The notes beneath the pieces were generated by a model. It did no database searches. It saw only the letters and a program-made list of their open reading frames with translations, and was not told the origin of the DNA. The position numbers and the translations under genes were made by a program. From CBDBIK01 sp965206145 (GTDB lineage Bacteria; Pseudomonadota; Alphaproteobacteria; TMED109): 64,000 bases of DNA. Below are positions 26,794-35,989 of the stretch, piece by piece. The stretch's first letter is position 1; the number at the start of each line of letters is the position of its first letter. The DNA lies in NCBI GenBank assembly GCA_965206145.1, contig CBDBIK010000005.1:434001-498000 (forward strand), given 5' to 3'.

Positions 26794-27882
26794 CTACTCG
26801 ATAACGATTTCAGGTGCTGCGAGCTGCTCGTCCCCGCTCGCCAATGTGTCGGCAAGCCGGGAGGCGATTCCCGCAAACGACGCGGCCGCGGCACTTTCCG
26901 GGGCAGCGGCCACGACGGGCGTTCCCGCATCAGAAGTTACTCGTACGTTCATGTGCAAGGGAACCTCTCCCAAGAACGGCACGCCCATTTCTTCGGCCGT
27001 CTCCCTCGCTCCGCCATGGCCGAAAACGTCCGTCCGCTCGCCACAGCCTGGGCACACGAAATGACTCATGTTCTCGACGATCCCGAGCACGGGTACGTCC
27101 ACTCGTCGAAACATGTTCAGCCCTTTGCGCGCATCAATGAGCGCGATGTCCTGAGGCGTGGAAACGATCACCGCACCACGGAGAGGCACCCGCTGGGACA
27201 TGGTGAGTTGGGCATCGCCCGTTCCCGGTGGCATGTCGACCAGCAGCACGTCGAGGTCACCCCAATCCACGTCCCGTAGCAGCTGTTCAAGGGCCCCTTG
27301 AACCATGGGACCGCGCCAGATCATCGGACGGTCTTCATCGATCATGAATCCGATCGACATGACCCGGACCCCAAAGCCTTCCATCGGCTGGACGCGCCCA
27401 TCCTCGTCCGCCTGCGGGCGGCCGGCGATTCCCATCAGTCGGGGCTGGGAGGGCCCGTAGATATCGGCATCGAGAATGCCAACCCTTTTTCCCATCCGTA
27501 CAAGCCCAACCGCGAGGTTCGAGGTCACCGTTGACTTTCCCACACCCCCCTTGCCGCTTGCCACCGCCACCACGGCTGCAACTCCGGGAAGCTCTATGCC
27601 CTGCGAGCGTTGTGGCTGCTGTTGTGCAGGTGCCTTTTCCGCCGTGAGCACCGCTGCAACGGAAGCAACGCCAGGGATCGCAAGCACCGCCTGTTCGCAG
27701 GAACGACGCACCTTCTCAAGAGCATCGGCGCGGGCGGGGTCGGCTTCTAGAGCGAGCGAGACGTTGCCGTCCCGAATGGCAATCTCCTGCACCATCCCCA
27801 GTTGCACAATGTCCGCCGAACGCTCCGGATCACGAACATTGGCAAGGGCGGCGCGCACCGCTTCTTCGGTTATCGCGGCCAT
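26794..27882 (-). CDS. mrp: Mrp/ApbC/NBP35-type Fe-S carrier P-loop ATPase
   Basis: 362 residues. An N-terminal MIP18-type (DUF59) domain of about 90 residues precedes a P-loop with the deviant Walker A SGKGGVGKST, the DADIYGPSQPRLMG block, VDMPPGTGDAQLT, and the CPGCG Cys pair used to hold a bridging Fe-S cluster. It delivers iron-sulfur clusters to apoproteins in the cytosol. The ATG before AAITEEAVRAAL is chosen; the open frame upstream is not family-like. It is divergent from hflK, sharing a roughly 100-base promoter region. Confidence 0.95.
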   Translation of the reverse strand: MAAITEEAVRAALANVRDPERSADIVQLGMVQEIAIRDGNVSLALEADPARADALEKVRRSCEQAVLAIPGVASVAAVLTAEKAPAQQQPQRSQGIELPGVAAVVAVASGKGGVGKSTVTSNLAVGLVRMGKRVGILDADIYGPSQPRLMGIAGRPQADEDGRVQPMEGFGVRVMSIGFMIDEDRPMIWRGPMVQGALEQLLRDVDWGDLDVLLVDMPPGTGDAQLTMSQRVPLRGAVIVSTPQDIALIDARKGLNMFRRVDVPVLGIVENMSHFVCPGCGERTDVFGHGGARETAEEMGVPFLGEVPLHMNVRVTSDAGTPVVAAAPESAAAASFAGIASRLADTLASGDEQLAAPEIVIE

Positions 27883-27980
27883 TGTTTTTCCCCTCGGTGA
27901 TGCCCAGGTGTTATAAAGGAAGACGAAGCGGACGGCCCGGAAACAGGGCGGCAATCCCGCACCCCAAGGAAAACGTCCCC

Positions 27981-29075
27981 ATGTCGTGGAACAATCCAAA
28001 CGGCGGCCCTTGGAGCCCCAATGACAACGGCGGACCTTGGGGCAGCGGTAGCGGCGGCACCCCGCGGGGGCCCGGCCCCACCGACAATTTCGAAGAAATC
28101 TTGCGCAAGGGCCAGGAGCGGATCCGCGGAATGCTCCCAGGCGGAGGGCGGGGGTTTCTGCTCATCGCCTTGGCCGTGATCGGCCTATGGCTGGCCAGCG
28201 GCTTCTACACAGTAGGGCCGCAAGAGCAGGGCGTGGTGCTACGTTTCGGAAAGTACGTCACGACCACCCAGCCCGGCCTCAATTACGTCCTGCCGCCTCC
28301 TATCGAAGAAGTGGTCGTGGTTCCGGTCACCACCACCCGCAACGTCGAGATGGGTTTCCGGACCGGCGGCTCGACCGTGCGCCAGATCGACGACGAGAGC
28401 CTGATGCTGACGGGCGATGAAAACATCATCGACGTCAATTTCGTCGTGCAATGGTACGTGAGCAACGCCGCCGATTTCGTCTTCAACATCCGCAACCCCG
28501 ACCAGAATGTGAAAGACGGAGCAGAGAGCGTGATGCGTGAAATTCTCGGGCGTACGCCGATCGAATTCGCTCTCGCCGAAGGCCGCGATCAGGTGCGCCA
28601 GGAAGCTCAAGCTCTGCTCCAGGAAATCCTCGACAGCTACAACGCCGGCATTGCCGTCTCGGCACTGCTCATGCAGCGCGCCGACCCGCCCCCGCCGGTG
28701 ATCGACGACTATCGCGACGTCCAGCGTGCCCGTGCCGACCAAGAGCGCCTCGTCAACGAGGCGCAAGCCTATGCCAACCGAATCGTGCCCGAGGCGAAAG
28801 GTGAGGCGGCACAGATTCGCCAGGGAGCCGAGGCATATCGCCAGCGCGTGATCGCCGAAGCCGACGGTGCCGCCCAGCGTTTCCTCTCTGTCTACGAAGA
28901 GTACCGACTCGCCGAGGACGTAACCCGCAAGAGGATCTACATCGAAACGATGGAAGCGCTGATGAGCAACATGAACAAGGTCATCATCGATGATTCCGGC
29001 GGTGGCGTGGTACCATATCTGCCGTTGCCCGAGCTTCGTCGACGTGCGCAGCCGGCGGGAGGGGAAAGCCAGTGA
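27981..29075 (+). CDS. hflK: Membrane protease regulator HflK
   Basis: 364 residues: a Gly/Pro/Asn-rich N-terminus (about 1-45), a membrane anchor near residues 55-72, then an SPFH/band-7 domain starting with GPQEQGVVLRFGKYV. The C-terminal part is a charged helix with AKGEAAQIRQGAEAYRQRVI. With HflC it forms a large cage around FtsH and limits its proteolysis of membrane proteins. It overlaps hflC, so the two are translationally coupled. Confidence 0.95.
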   Translation: MSWNNPNGGPWSPNDNGGPWGSGSGGTPRGPGPTDNFEEILRKGQERIRGMLPGGGRGFLLIALAVIGLWLASGFYTVGPQEQGVVLRFGKYVTTTQPGLNYVLPPPIEEVVVVPVTTTRNVEMGFRTGGSTVRQIDDESLMLTGDENIIDVNFVVQWYVSNAADFVFNIRNPDQNVKDGAESVMREILGRTPIEFALAEGRDQVRQEAQALLQEILDSYNAGIAVSALLMQRADPPPPVIDDYRDVQRARADQERLVNEAQAYANRIVPEAKGEAAQIRQGAEAYRQRVIAEADGAAQRFLSVYEEYRLAEDVTRKRIYIETMEALMSNMNKVIIDDSGGGVVPYLPLPELRRRAQPAGGESQ

Positions 29076-29962
29076 TGCGCTTTGGAGTCCCCGGAATCGT
29101 TGCCGCCATCCTCATCGTTGTCGGGTTGGTGGCCCTTTACCGAAGTTTTTTCCTTGTCGATGAGCGCGAGCAAGCCATCGTCCTCCAGTTCGGCGAACCG
29201 CGCCGGGTGCTCAAGGAGCCGGGGATCGAGTTCAAAATTCCCTTCATCCAGAACGTCACGTTCTTCGACCGGCGCATCCTGCTCTTCGACAGTCCCGCCG
29301 AAGAGATCATTTCTTCGGACCAGAAGCGCCTGATCGTCGATGCCTTCGCCCGCTACCGGATCGAAGATCCCCTCCTCTACTACCAAACGATTCGTTTCGA
29401 GGCCGCGCTTAAAACCCGGCTCGGTTCCATCATCAACGACAGCTTGCGCCAGGTTCTTGGCCGGGCGCCGCTGCAGTCCGTGATCTCCGACCAACGCGCC
29501 GCCTTGTTGGTGGACGTGGCCGCGTTGGTCCGCCGAGAGGCCTCCCAGTTCGGGCTCCAGATCGAGGATGTCCGGATTCGTCGTGCCGATCTCCCGCCGC
29601 AAAACTCCGAGGCGATTTACCGGCGCATGCAGACCGAGCGCCAGCAACAGGCCGCCCAAATCCGCGCCGAGGGCGAGGAACAGGCCCGCCGCGTCCGCGC
29701 CGAGGCCGACAAAGACAAAACCGTAGTGCTCGCCGAGGCCGAGAGAGATGCCGAGGTGCTCCGGGGCAAGGGCGACGCGGAAAAGAACCACATCTTCGCC
29801 GCAGCTTTCGGGAACGATCTGGAATTCTTCGCCTTCTACCGCTCCATGCAAGCCTACGCCAAGGCACTCACTGCCGATGACACGACGATGGTGCTGTCCC
29901 CCAACAGCGAGTTCTTCCGGTTCTTTGGAACCGACAAGGCGGCCTCAGACGACACTCCCTAG
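29072..29962 (+). CDS. hflC: Membrane protease regulator HflC
   Basis: 296 residues with an N-terminal membrane anchor (about 6-25) and an SPFH domain beginning near FLVDEREQAIVLQFGEP, then the ADLPPQNSEAIYRRMQTERQQQAAQIRAEGEE coiled region typical of HflC. It partners with HflK. The start is a GTG overlapping the hflK stop; the ATG directly after it is equally possible, and a GGAGGGG site precedes both. Confidence 0.95.
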   Translation: MMRFGVPGIVAAILIVVGLVALYRSFFLVDEREQAIVLQFGEPRRVLKEPGIEFKIPFIQNVTFFDRRILLFDSPAEEIISSDQKRLIVDAFARYRIEDPLLYYQTIRFEAALKTRLGSIINDSLRQVLGRAPLQSVISDQRAALLVDVAALVRREASQFGLQIEDVRIRRADLPPQNSEAIYRRMQTERQQQAAQIRAEGEEQARRVRAEADKDKTVVLAEAERDAEVLRGKGDAEKNHIFAAAFGNDLEFFAFYRSMQAYAKALTADDTTMVLSPNSEFFRFFGTDKAASDDTP

Positions 29963-29967
29963 GCCGC

Positions 29968-30156
29968 TTGGTGGACGACCTGTGGGCCGCACTCGGACTT
30001 GTTCTGGTCATCGAGGGAGCCCTATATACTGTTTTTCCTGACGGTACCCGGAAGGTTATCCGCCGCGCTCTTGAAATCCCCTCACCGGGTGTGCGCGCGC
30101 TCGGAATCACCGCAGCCGGGGCAGGTCTTTTCGTAATTTGGTTGGTACGCAGCTGA
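29968..30156 (+). CDS. DUF2065 small membrane protein
   Basis: A 62-residue protein with two hydrophobic segments around a basic loop (ALGLVLVIEGALYTVFPDGTRKVIR and LGITAAGAGLFVIWLVR). This is the DUF2065 pattern, a family often found right after hflC in Proteobacteria. The first in-frame start is TTG; a GTG follows as the next codon. It lies six bases after hflC and overlaps no functional part of the protease gene downstream. The function is unknown; a role in the HflKC complex is guesswork from position. Confidence 0.85.
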   Translation: MVDDLWAALGLVLVIEGALYTVFPDGTRKVIRRALEIPSPGVRALGITAAGAGLFVIWLVRS

Positions 30157-30182
30157 GACCGGCCATCCCACCGGAGCTTTTC

Positions 30183-31619
30183 ATGGCATCGCGCCTTCAC
30201 GCATATTTTCCTCTGCCGCGAACTACCCTAGTTTTCGCCTTCGCACTTTTTTGCACACCAGCAACGCTTGCCCAAGACACACCGCCCGCGGACTTCGCCG
30301 ACCTAGCCGAGCAACTAACGCCGACGGTCGTCAACATCGCGACCACCACCCCCTCGTCCAGGCAGGCTCCCCAGTTCCCGCCAGGCTCCCCCTTTCACGA
30401 TTTCTTCGATCGGTTCCCCGACGACGAGCGGTCCTCACCCTCGGTACCCTCTCGAGCCCTAGGCTCTGGCTTCGTCATCGACGAGGCAGGCTACATCGTC
30501 ACCAATAACCACGTCATCGACGAGGCGAACGAAATCACGGTCCTTTTCTCCAACGGCAAGTCCCTTGGGGCGGAAGTCGTCGGCAGGGATCCGAAGACCG
30601 ACATCGCGCTCCTCAAGGTTGAGGCGGATGAACCTCTGCCTGCTGCTCAGTGGGGAGAATCCGACGAGGCGCGGGTTGGCAACTGGGTCCTTGCCATCGG
30701 CAACCCATTCGGGCTCGTGAATTCGCTCACCGTAGGTGTCATCTCCGCCATCGCCCGCGACATCGGGGCGGGCCCGTTCGATGAATTCATCCAGACCGAC
30801 GCCGCCATTAACCGCGGAAATTCAGGCGGCCCCCTGTTCAATCTCGTCGGCGAGGTGATCGGCGTGAACACAGCGATCTATTCCCCTTCCGGCGGCTCCG
30901 TCGGGGTTGGTTTCGCAGTTCCCTCATCGCTCGCCCGTTCAGTTGTTTTCCAACTTCGCGAATACGGCCACACGCGCCGAGGATGGCTCGGCGTGCGTAT
31001 CCAAACCGTCACCGAGGAACTCGCCGAATCGCTTGGCCTGGGGGAGGAAACTGGAGCCCTCGTCGCCGACACGATTCCTAACAGTCCCGCTGCTAACGCC
31101 GGAATCCTCGCACGCGACATCATCCTCACCTTTGATGGCCGTCCCGTCACCGGGATGCGCAAGCTGCCTCGGATGGTTGCCGAGACCGCCATCGGTCGTA
31201 CCGTCAAAGTCGAGGTCTGGCGCAACAGCGAAAAGGTCGTCCTTGAAGTCTTGCTCGGCGAACTCGAGGAAAAGGAACCGGAGGTGAGCTCCCAGACTGG
31301 GCAACCCGAAGTGCAGACGGTCGAGGGCCTAGGCCTAGGCCTGTCAGCAATCACCGACCAAGCACTCTCCCGCTTTGGGATCGGCGAAGAGGTTCGAGGC
31401 GTCGTGGTAGTGGCCGTGCAGGGTGGTTCCGATGCGGCCGCCAAAGGCATGCGCATCGGCGATGTCATCGTCGAGGTGGGGCAGGACCCGGTGTTGTCTC
31501 CACGCACGGTCGCAGAAAGCGTCGCCCACCACATGGAAGAAGGCAAAAACTCGATCCTCCTCCTCGTAAACCGGAACGGAAACAGTCTCTTCATCGCGCT
31601 TCGCATCGACGAGGGCTAA
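30183..31619 (+). CDS. degP: DegP/HtrA-type periplasmic serine protease
   Basis: 478 residues. There is a signal peptide to about residue 30 (cleavage after LAQ or nearby), then a trypsin-like domain with the triad in TNNHVID (His), DPKTDIALLKV (Asp) and NRGNSGGPLF (Ser). Two PDZ domains follow (RGWLGVRIQTV and GVVVVAVQGGSDAAAKGM). It degrades and chaperones misfolded envelope proteins. The ATG is preferred because an upstream frame overlapping the DUF2065 gene would bury the signal peptide. It completes an hflKC-DUF2065-degP membrane quality-control set. Confidence 0.95.
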   Translation: MASRLHAYFPLPRTTLVFAFALFCTPATLAQDTPPADFADLAEQLTPTVVNIATTTPSSRQAPQFPPGSPFHDFFDRFPDDERSSPSVPSRALGSGFVIDEAGYIVTNNHVIDEANEITVLFSNGKSLGAEVVGRDPKTDIALLKVEADEPLPAAQWGESDEARVGNWVLAIGNPFGLVNSLTVGVISAIARDIGAGPFDEFIQTDAAINRGNSGGPLFNLVGEVIGVNTAIYSPSGGSVGVGFAVPSSLARSVVFQLREYGHTRRGWLGVRIQTVTEELAESLGLGEETGALVADTIPNSPAANAGILARDIILTFDGRPVTGMRKLPRMVAETAIGRTVKVEVWRNSEKVVLEVLLGELEEKEPEVSSQTGQPEVQTVEGLGLGLSAITDQALSRFGIGEEVRGVVVVAVQGGSDAAAKGMRIGDVIVEVGQDPVLSPRTVAESVAHHMEEGKNSILLLVNRNGNSLFIALRIDEG

Positions 31620-31656
31620 ACCCACCGCGCGCGAGGCGGTTCTACCGCTCCCCCCC

Positions 31657-32586
31657 GTGATCGTCATCGCCGGTCCCACCGCATCGGGCAAGTCCCATCT
31701 CGCGCTTGCGCTTGCGCACCTGTGCGGTGCTCAGATCATTAACGCCGACAGCATGCAGATGTACGCGGCGCTCCAAATCCTCACCGCCCGTCCCAACGAG
31801 AACGACGAGGCAAAGGCCCCTCACCTGCTCTACGGAACCCTCAGCACGGAAATACGCTGCTCGGCTGGACGTTGGCGACAGATGGCACTCTCCGCCATCG
31901 CTGAGGGAGAGAGGGCGGGACAGACATCCATCATCGTTGGCGGCAGCGGCCTCTACATCGAGGCACTTCTCAAGGGGATCGCGCCCATTCCCGAAGTGCC
32001 CGAAGAAATCCGCGAAGAAGCGTGCACGCTACTCAATGAGATCGGCCCACAAGGACTGTACGACCGTCTTGGCAGGGTCGATCCTGAACTGGCCTCACGT
32101 CTTGCTCCCGGCGACAGCCAGAGAATCTCCCGAGGCTGGGAGGTGTGGCTGGCAACCGGGCGACCTCTTTCCTCATGGCAACGGGAGAAGGCATCCGAAC
32201 CTGGGACGGCCGCGACAAGCGTACTGCTTGATCCGCCCCGCGACAAACTTCGGGAGGGAATCGCCCGTCGATTCGATTCGATGCTGGCGGCCGGAGCCCT
32301 TGAGGAAGCAAGGACATTCATCTCCCTTACTCTCCCGCCGCGTGCCCCCATCGCCAAGGCGCACGGAGTACGTCCTCTTAAATCCCACCTTGAGGATGAG
32401 ATTTCCCTGAATGAAGCCACACGGCTTTCCGTCAACGAAACCCGAGCTTACGCACGCCGCCAAGCGACCTGGTTCCGGGGCCGCTTCGCAGCTGATATCA
32501 CGTTAGATTCAGGTCCAGGCGAACTCGCCCGGGACGCAAAGACGATCGCGGAAAGGATCGCAGAAATGGCAGGCCTGCGGAAATGA
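31657..32586 (+). CDS. miaA: tRNA dimethylallyltransferase
   Basis: 309 residues with the P-loop GPTASGKSHLALALA at the N-terminus, the substrate site NADSMQMYAALQILTARP, and the GGSGLYIEALLKGI block near residue 95. It adds a dimethylallyl group to A37 of tRNAs reading codons starting with U. The GTG start places the P-loop at the usual distance from the N-terminus. It follows degP on the same strand. Confidence 0.95.
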   Translation: MIVIAGPTASGKSHLALALAHLCGAQIINADSMQMYAALQILTARPNENDEAKAPHLLYGTLSTEIRCSAGRWRQMALSAIAEGERAGQTSIIVGGSGLYIEALLKGIAPIPEVPEEIREEACTLLNEIGPQGLYDRLGRVDPELASRLAPGDSQRISRGWEVWLATGRPLSSWQREKASEPGTAATSVLLDPPRDKLREGIARRFDSMLAAGALEEARTFISLTLPPRAPIAKAHGVRPLKSHLEDEISLNEATRLSVNETRAYARRQATWFRGRFAADITLDSGPGELARDAKTIAERIAEMAGLRK

Positions 32587-32665
32587 AGCAATCTTCGCGT
32601 TTGACCCGCAATACGTCCGGGCATAGCGTCTGTTTGCCTGCAAAGGAACTCCACGGACAGGAACC

Positions 32666-34420
32666 ATGAACCCGACCGGTGCGGAAAGCGTCGTGCGCGC
32701 CCTCGCTGACCTCGGTGTCGAGGTCATTTTCGGCTACCCCGGCGGTGCGGTGTTGCCGATTTACGACGCAATTTTCCTGCAGAACCAAATCCGTCACATC
32801 CTGGTGCGCCACGAACAGGCGGCAGTCCACATGGCGGAGGGCTACGCACGCTCCACGGGAGGCGTGGGCGTCGTGCTGGTGACATCCGGTCCGGGAGCGA
32901 CCAACACTGTGACAGGGCTTGCGGATGCGCTGATGGACAGTGTCCCCGTGCTCTGCCTCACCGGGCAGGTACCGACCCACCTGATCGGGAACGACGCCTT
33001 CCAGGAGGCTGACACCGTCGGGATCACCCGCTCGTGCACAAAACACAACTACCTCGTGAAGAAGATCACGGACCTCGTGCCAACGCTCGCCGAGGCTTAC
33101 ACCGTGGCCCGTGCTGGTCGACCGGGTCCAGTAGTGGTCGACATCCCGAAAGACGTACAGATCGACACGGCGCGTTACACACCGCCTGGGGAAACGCGCC
33201 AGCGCCGCTACCGCCCCAAACGCAAGCCTGCTGCAGAAGGCCTGGACCAGGCCCTCGAGCTCCTCGGCAAGGCGGAACGACCGGTCATCTACGCAGGCGG
33301 CGGGGTGGTCAATTCAGGCACGGCCGCCTGCAAGGGTCTCCACGCCCTTGTCCGCGAGACCGGGTTTCCTGTGACCACCACCTTGATGGGCCTCGGTGCC
33401 GTGCCGGCAAGCGAGTCCTCCTTTCTCGGCATGCTCGGTATGCACGGGACGTACGAGGCGAACATGGCGATGCACGGATGCGACGTGATGCTCGCCGTGG
33501 GTTCCCGGTTCGATGATCGGGTGACCGGAAAACTCGCCGAATTTTCGCCGAAATCAAAGAAAATCCAGATCGACATCGACCCCTCCTCGATCAACAAGAA
33601 CGTCTATGTGGACGTGCCCATCGTGGGGGATGCAGGGCAGGCGATCTCCGCACTGCAGCGAGGCTGGGCAAGCAAAAACAAGGGCAAGCCCTCACGCAGG
33701 ACCGCCGCTTGGTGGAAAAAAATCGAGACATGGCGAAAACGCGACTGCCTGCGCTACTCCCCGTCCAAGAAAACCATCAAACCGCAGTACGCGCTCCAAC
33801 GCTTACAAGAGGCCATTCGTGGCAAGGACGCCTACGTCACGACCGAGGTCGGCCAGCATCAGATGTGGGCAGCCCAGTTCCTTCACTTCGAACGTCCCAT
33901 GCACTGGATGACCTCGGGCGGACTTGGAACCATGGGTTACGGATTCCCGGCAGCGATCGGAGTCCAGGTGGCAAATTCAAAACGGCTCGTGATCTGCGTA
34001 GCAGGAGAGGCATCGTTCATGATGAACCTCCAGGAACTCTCCACAGTCAGTCAGTACCGTCTCCCGGTGAAGGTCTTCATCGTCAACAATGAGTACCTGG
34101 GAATGGTCCGCCAGTGGCAGGAATTTTTCCACGGTAGCCGTTATGCCGAGAGCTACTCGGATGCCCTGCCCGATTTCGTGGCGCTCGCTGAAGCTTTCAA
34201 CATCCATGGCATCAGGGCGGACAAACCGGAAGAAGTGGACTCCACGATCGAGGAAATGCTCTCCCACGACGGACCCGTCGTCGTCGACATGCGGGTGGAG
34301 AAAGCGGAGAATGTCTTCCCCATGATCCCCGCAGGGGCAGCCCACAACGAGATGCGTCTCTCTCCGGACGATACTTCAAGGCACCTCGAAAACGCTGACG
34401 AAGGCCGGCTCCTGGTTTGA
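32666..34420 (+). CDS. ilvB: Acetolactate synthase large subunit
   Basis: 584 residues in the three-domain TPP-enzyme layout. The TPP-activating Glu is residue 50 (LVRHEQAAVHMAEGYAR), a central FAD/linker domain carries GMLGMHGTYEANMAMHGCD, and the C-terminal domain has the metal-TPP motif near residue 447. There the usual GD is GE (AGEASFMMN...NNEYLGMVRQWQ), a conservative change of a metal ligand. It makes acetolactate for branched-chain amino acids. The regulatory small subunit gene, ilvH, normally follows directly but is not here. Confidence 0.94.
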   Translation: MNPTGAESVVRALADLGVEVIFGYPGGAVLPIYDAIFLQNQIRHILVRHEQAAVHMAEGYARSTGGVGVVLVTSGPGATNTVTGLADALMDSVPVLCLTGQVPTHLIGNDAFQEADTVGITRSCTKHNYLVKKITDLVPTLAEAYTVARAGRPGPVVVDIPKDVQIDTARYTPPGETRQRRYRPKRKPAAEGLDQALELLGKAERPVIYAGGGVVNSGTAACKGLHALVRETGFPVTTTLMGLGAVPASESSFLGMLGMHGTYEANMAMHGCDVMLAVGSRFDDRVTGKLAEFSPKSKKIQIDIDPSSINKNVYVDVPIVGDAGQAISALQRGWASKNKGKPSRRTAAWWKKIETWRKRDCLRYSPSKKTIKPQYALQRLQEAIRGKDAYVTTEVGQHQMWAAQFLHFERPMHWMTSGGLGTMGYGFPAAIGVQVANSKRLVICVAGEASFMMNLQELSTVSQYRLPVKVFIVNNEYLGMVRQWQEFFHGSRYAESYSDALPDFVALAEAFNIHGIRADKPEEVDSTIEEMLSHDGPVVVDMRVEKAENVFPMIPAGAAHNEMRLSPDDTSRHLENADEGRLLV

Positions 34421-34448
34421 CGGAGTCTTGTGGGGGTCCAGTTCGCCC

Positions 34449-35051
34449 CTACTTTGCGTCGTTGAGAATGCGAGCGATCGGAGCAAACGTGCGCCTGTGG
34501 TGCCGGGTCACTCCACGTCGCGCAAGACCATCTCTGTGCTCACGCGTGCCGTAGCCAGCGTTGCGTTCCCACCCATAGCCCGGACATTCCGTGGCAAGCT
34601 CTTTCATGATCCGGTCTCGTTCGACCTTGGCGACAATCGAGGCAGCGGCAATGCTGAGACTGCGCGAATCTCCCCGCACCACGGCAAGGCCAGGACACGG
34701 CAATTGGGGAAGACGGTTGCCATCAACGAGGGCGTGTCCCGGACGGTTGGGAAGCGCATCGAACGCGCGGCGCATGGCGAGCATCGTGGCCTCAAGGATG
34801 TTCAGATGGTCAATCTCATCGACCGATGCAATTCCTACGCCTATGACCGCGTGAGCCTTGATCTCCTCGCGGAGTCGGTGGCGAGCCACCGCGGAGAGAC
34901 GTTTCGAATCATCGACGCCGGCGGCGGACCAGTCCCGGTCAAGGATCACTGCAGCACCTACCACCGGCCCCGCCCAAGGACCGCGTCCGGCTTCGTCAAT
35001 CCCGCATACGGGACGAACGGGTGCCGCATCCTCGAGCGCGTGGTCAGGCAT
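34449..35051 (-). CDS. rnhB: Ribonuclease HII
   Basis: 200 residues from the chosen ATG. The metal-binding GIDEAGRGPWAGPVVGAAV motif near the N-terminus and the DDSKRLS, ASIVAKVERDRIM and GYGTREH motifs are diagnostic. It removes misincorporated ribonucleotides and RNA primers from DNA. The frame is open upstream by 22 codons but those residues are not conserved. It converges with ilvB; a weak GTGGGGG/CCCCTAC hairpin spans the junction. Confidence 0.95.
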   Translation of the reverse strand: MPDHALEDAAPVRPVCGIDEAGRGPWAGPVVGAAVILDRDWSAAGVDDSKRLSAVARHRLREEIKAHAVIGVGIASVDEIDHLNILEATMLAMRRAFDALPNRPGHALVDGNRLPQLPCPGLAVVRGDSRSLSIAAASIVAKVERDRIMKELATECPGYGWERNAGYGTREHRDGLARRGVTRHHRRTFAPIARILNDAK

Positions 35052-35133
35052 GCCTTCACCGCGGGAATTGCCAATTGATAGGCAGAAGATAGACCGAATC
35101 TCGCCCTGCCGGAGCATTCTCTAAGATCCCCTC

Positions 35134-35841
35134 ATGTCTCTTCCCGTTCTGCACATCGTCCATCAACGCCACTCGAGCACCGGTCGCGTGGGAAAAGTCC
35201 TGAGCGCCCTCGGGCACGAGGCCGACGTGCGACGACCCAGTCTTGGTGAAGCGCTTCCCAGTTCAATGGACGACTATGCCGGCACGGTGGTGTTCGGCGG
35301 GCCAATGAGTGTTAACGATGACGAGGAGTACCTGCGCACGGAAATGAAATGGCTGGAGACCGCCATGGATTCCGGCAAACCGGTTCTCGGCATCTGTCTT
35401 GGTGGACAGATGTTGACCAAGGTCCTGAGCGGAACCGTTTCCTCAGGAGACAATTTGCACTGCGAGATCGGCTGGTACCCGGTCTACCCAGCGAATGACA
35501 AATCCGATTTCCTGTCCAATTCCCTTCACGTCTACCAATGGCACAGCGAGGGCATGACGTTGCCTAAAGGCGCGGAACTGCTGGCGACAGGAAGGGATGT
35601 CTTTCCTGTCCAGGCGTGGCGTTATCGGAACGGAATGAGTCTCCAGTTCCATCCCGAGGTAACGGAAGCGGTGATGCGCCGCTGGGTGAGCCGGGCCCTG
35701 AAGGGCTACGCGGGCCGCCCGGGGGTGCAGATGGAAAAAAAGCAGTACGAGATGTCGCGCCGGCACACGAAATCTCTCGTTAGTTGGACAAGGGGATTCC
35801 TGTCAGAGTGGATCGCAGGAAAGATGATCCAGAGTACTTAG
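35134..35841 (+). CDS. Class I glutamine amidotransferase domain protein
   Basis: 235 residues of the GATase1 fold (GMP synthase-like, stand-alone). The nucleophile Cys is in VLGICLGGQML near residue 90, the catalytic His-x-Glu is QFHPEVTEAV near 172, and GGPMSVND is a typical oxyanion strand. Stand-alone members release ammonia from glutamine or act on gamma-glutamyl compounds; the partner enzyme cannot be identified. The C-terminal 40 residues are basic and unlike the core. Confidence 0.87.
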   Translation: MSLPVLHIVHQRHSSTGRVGKVLSALGHEADVRRPSLGEALPSSMDDYAGTVVFGGPMSVNDDEEYLRTEMKWLETAMDSGKPVLGICLGGQMLTKVLSGTVSSGDNLHCEIGWYPVYPANDKSDFLSNSLHVYQWHSEGMTLPKGAELLATGRDVFPVQAWRYRNGMSLQFHPEVTEAVMRRWVSRALKGYAGRPGVQMEKKQYEMSRRHTKSLVSWTRGFLSEWIAGKMIQST

Positions 35842-35927
35842 ATCCAACTGTCCTCAAACCGCAGAAAAGAATCACAAGGGGAGAGTTGCGCTTTCGTTCG
35901 CATCTTGCTATTTAATTCATTCTTATA

Positions 35928-35942
35928 GAACATATCATGTTC
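35928..35942. promoter_or_regulatory. LexA (SOS) box in the recA promoter
   Basis: GAACATATCATGTTC is an exact match to the alphaproteobacterial LexA operator GAAC-N7-GTTC and is a near-palindrome. It lies 47 bases before the recA ATG, overlapping the AT-rich sequence where RNA polymerase would bind. This implies LexA repression and induction of recA after DNA damage. Confidence 0.88.
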
Positions 35943-35989
35943 TTGGAGAGCCCTATAAGGGTATCCTCAGGAGATGGAAGGAGATTAAA

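Noticed and set aside
34430..34452. Hairpin GTGGGGG/CCCCTAC as an ilvB terminator
   Set aside because: The stem includes a G-U pair, the loop is nine bases and only three T residues follow, and it overlaps the end of rnhB.
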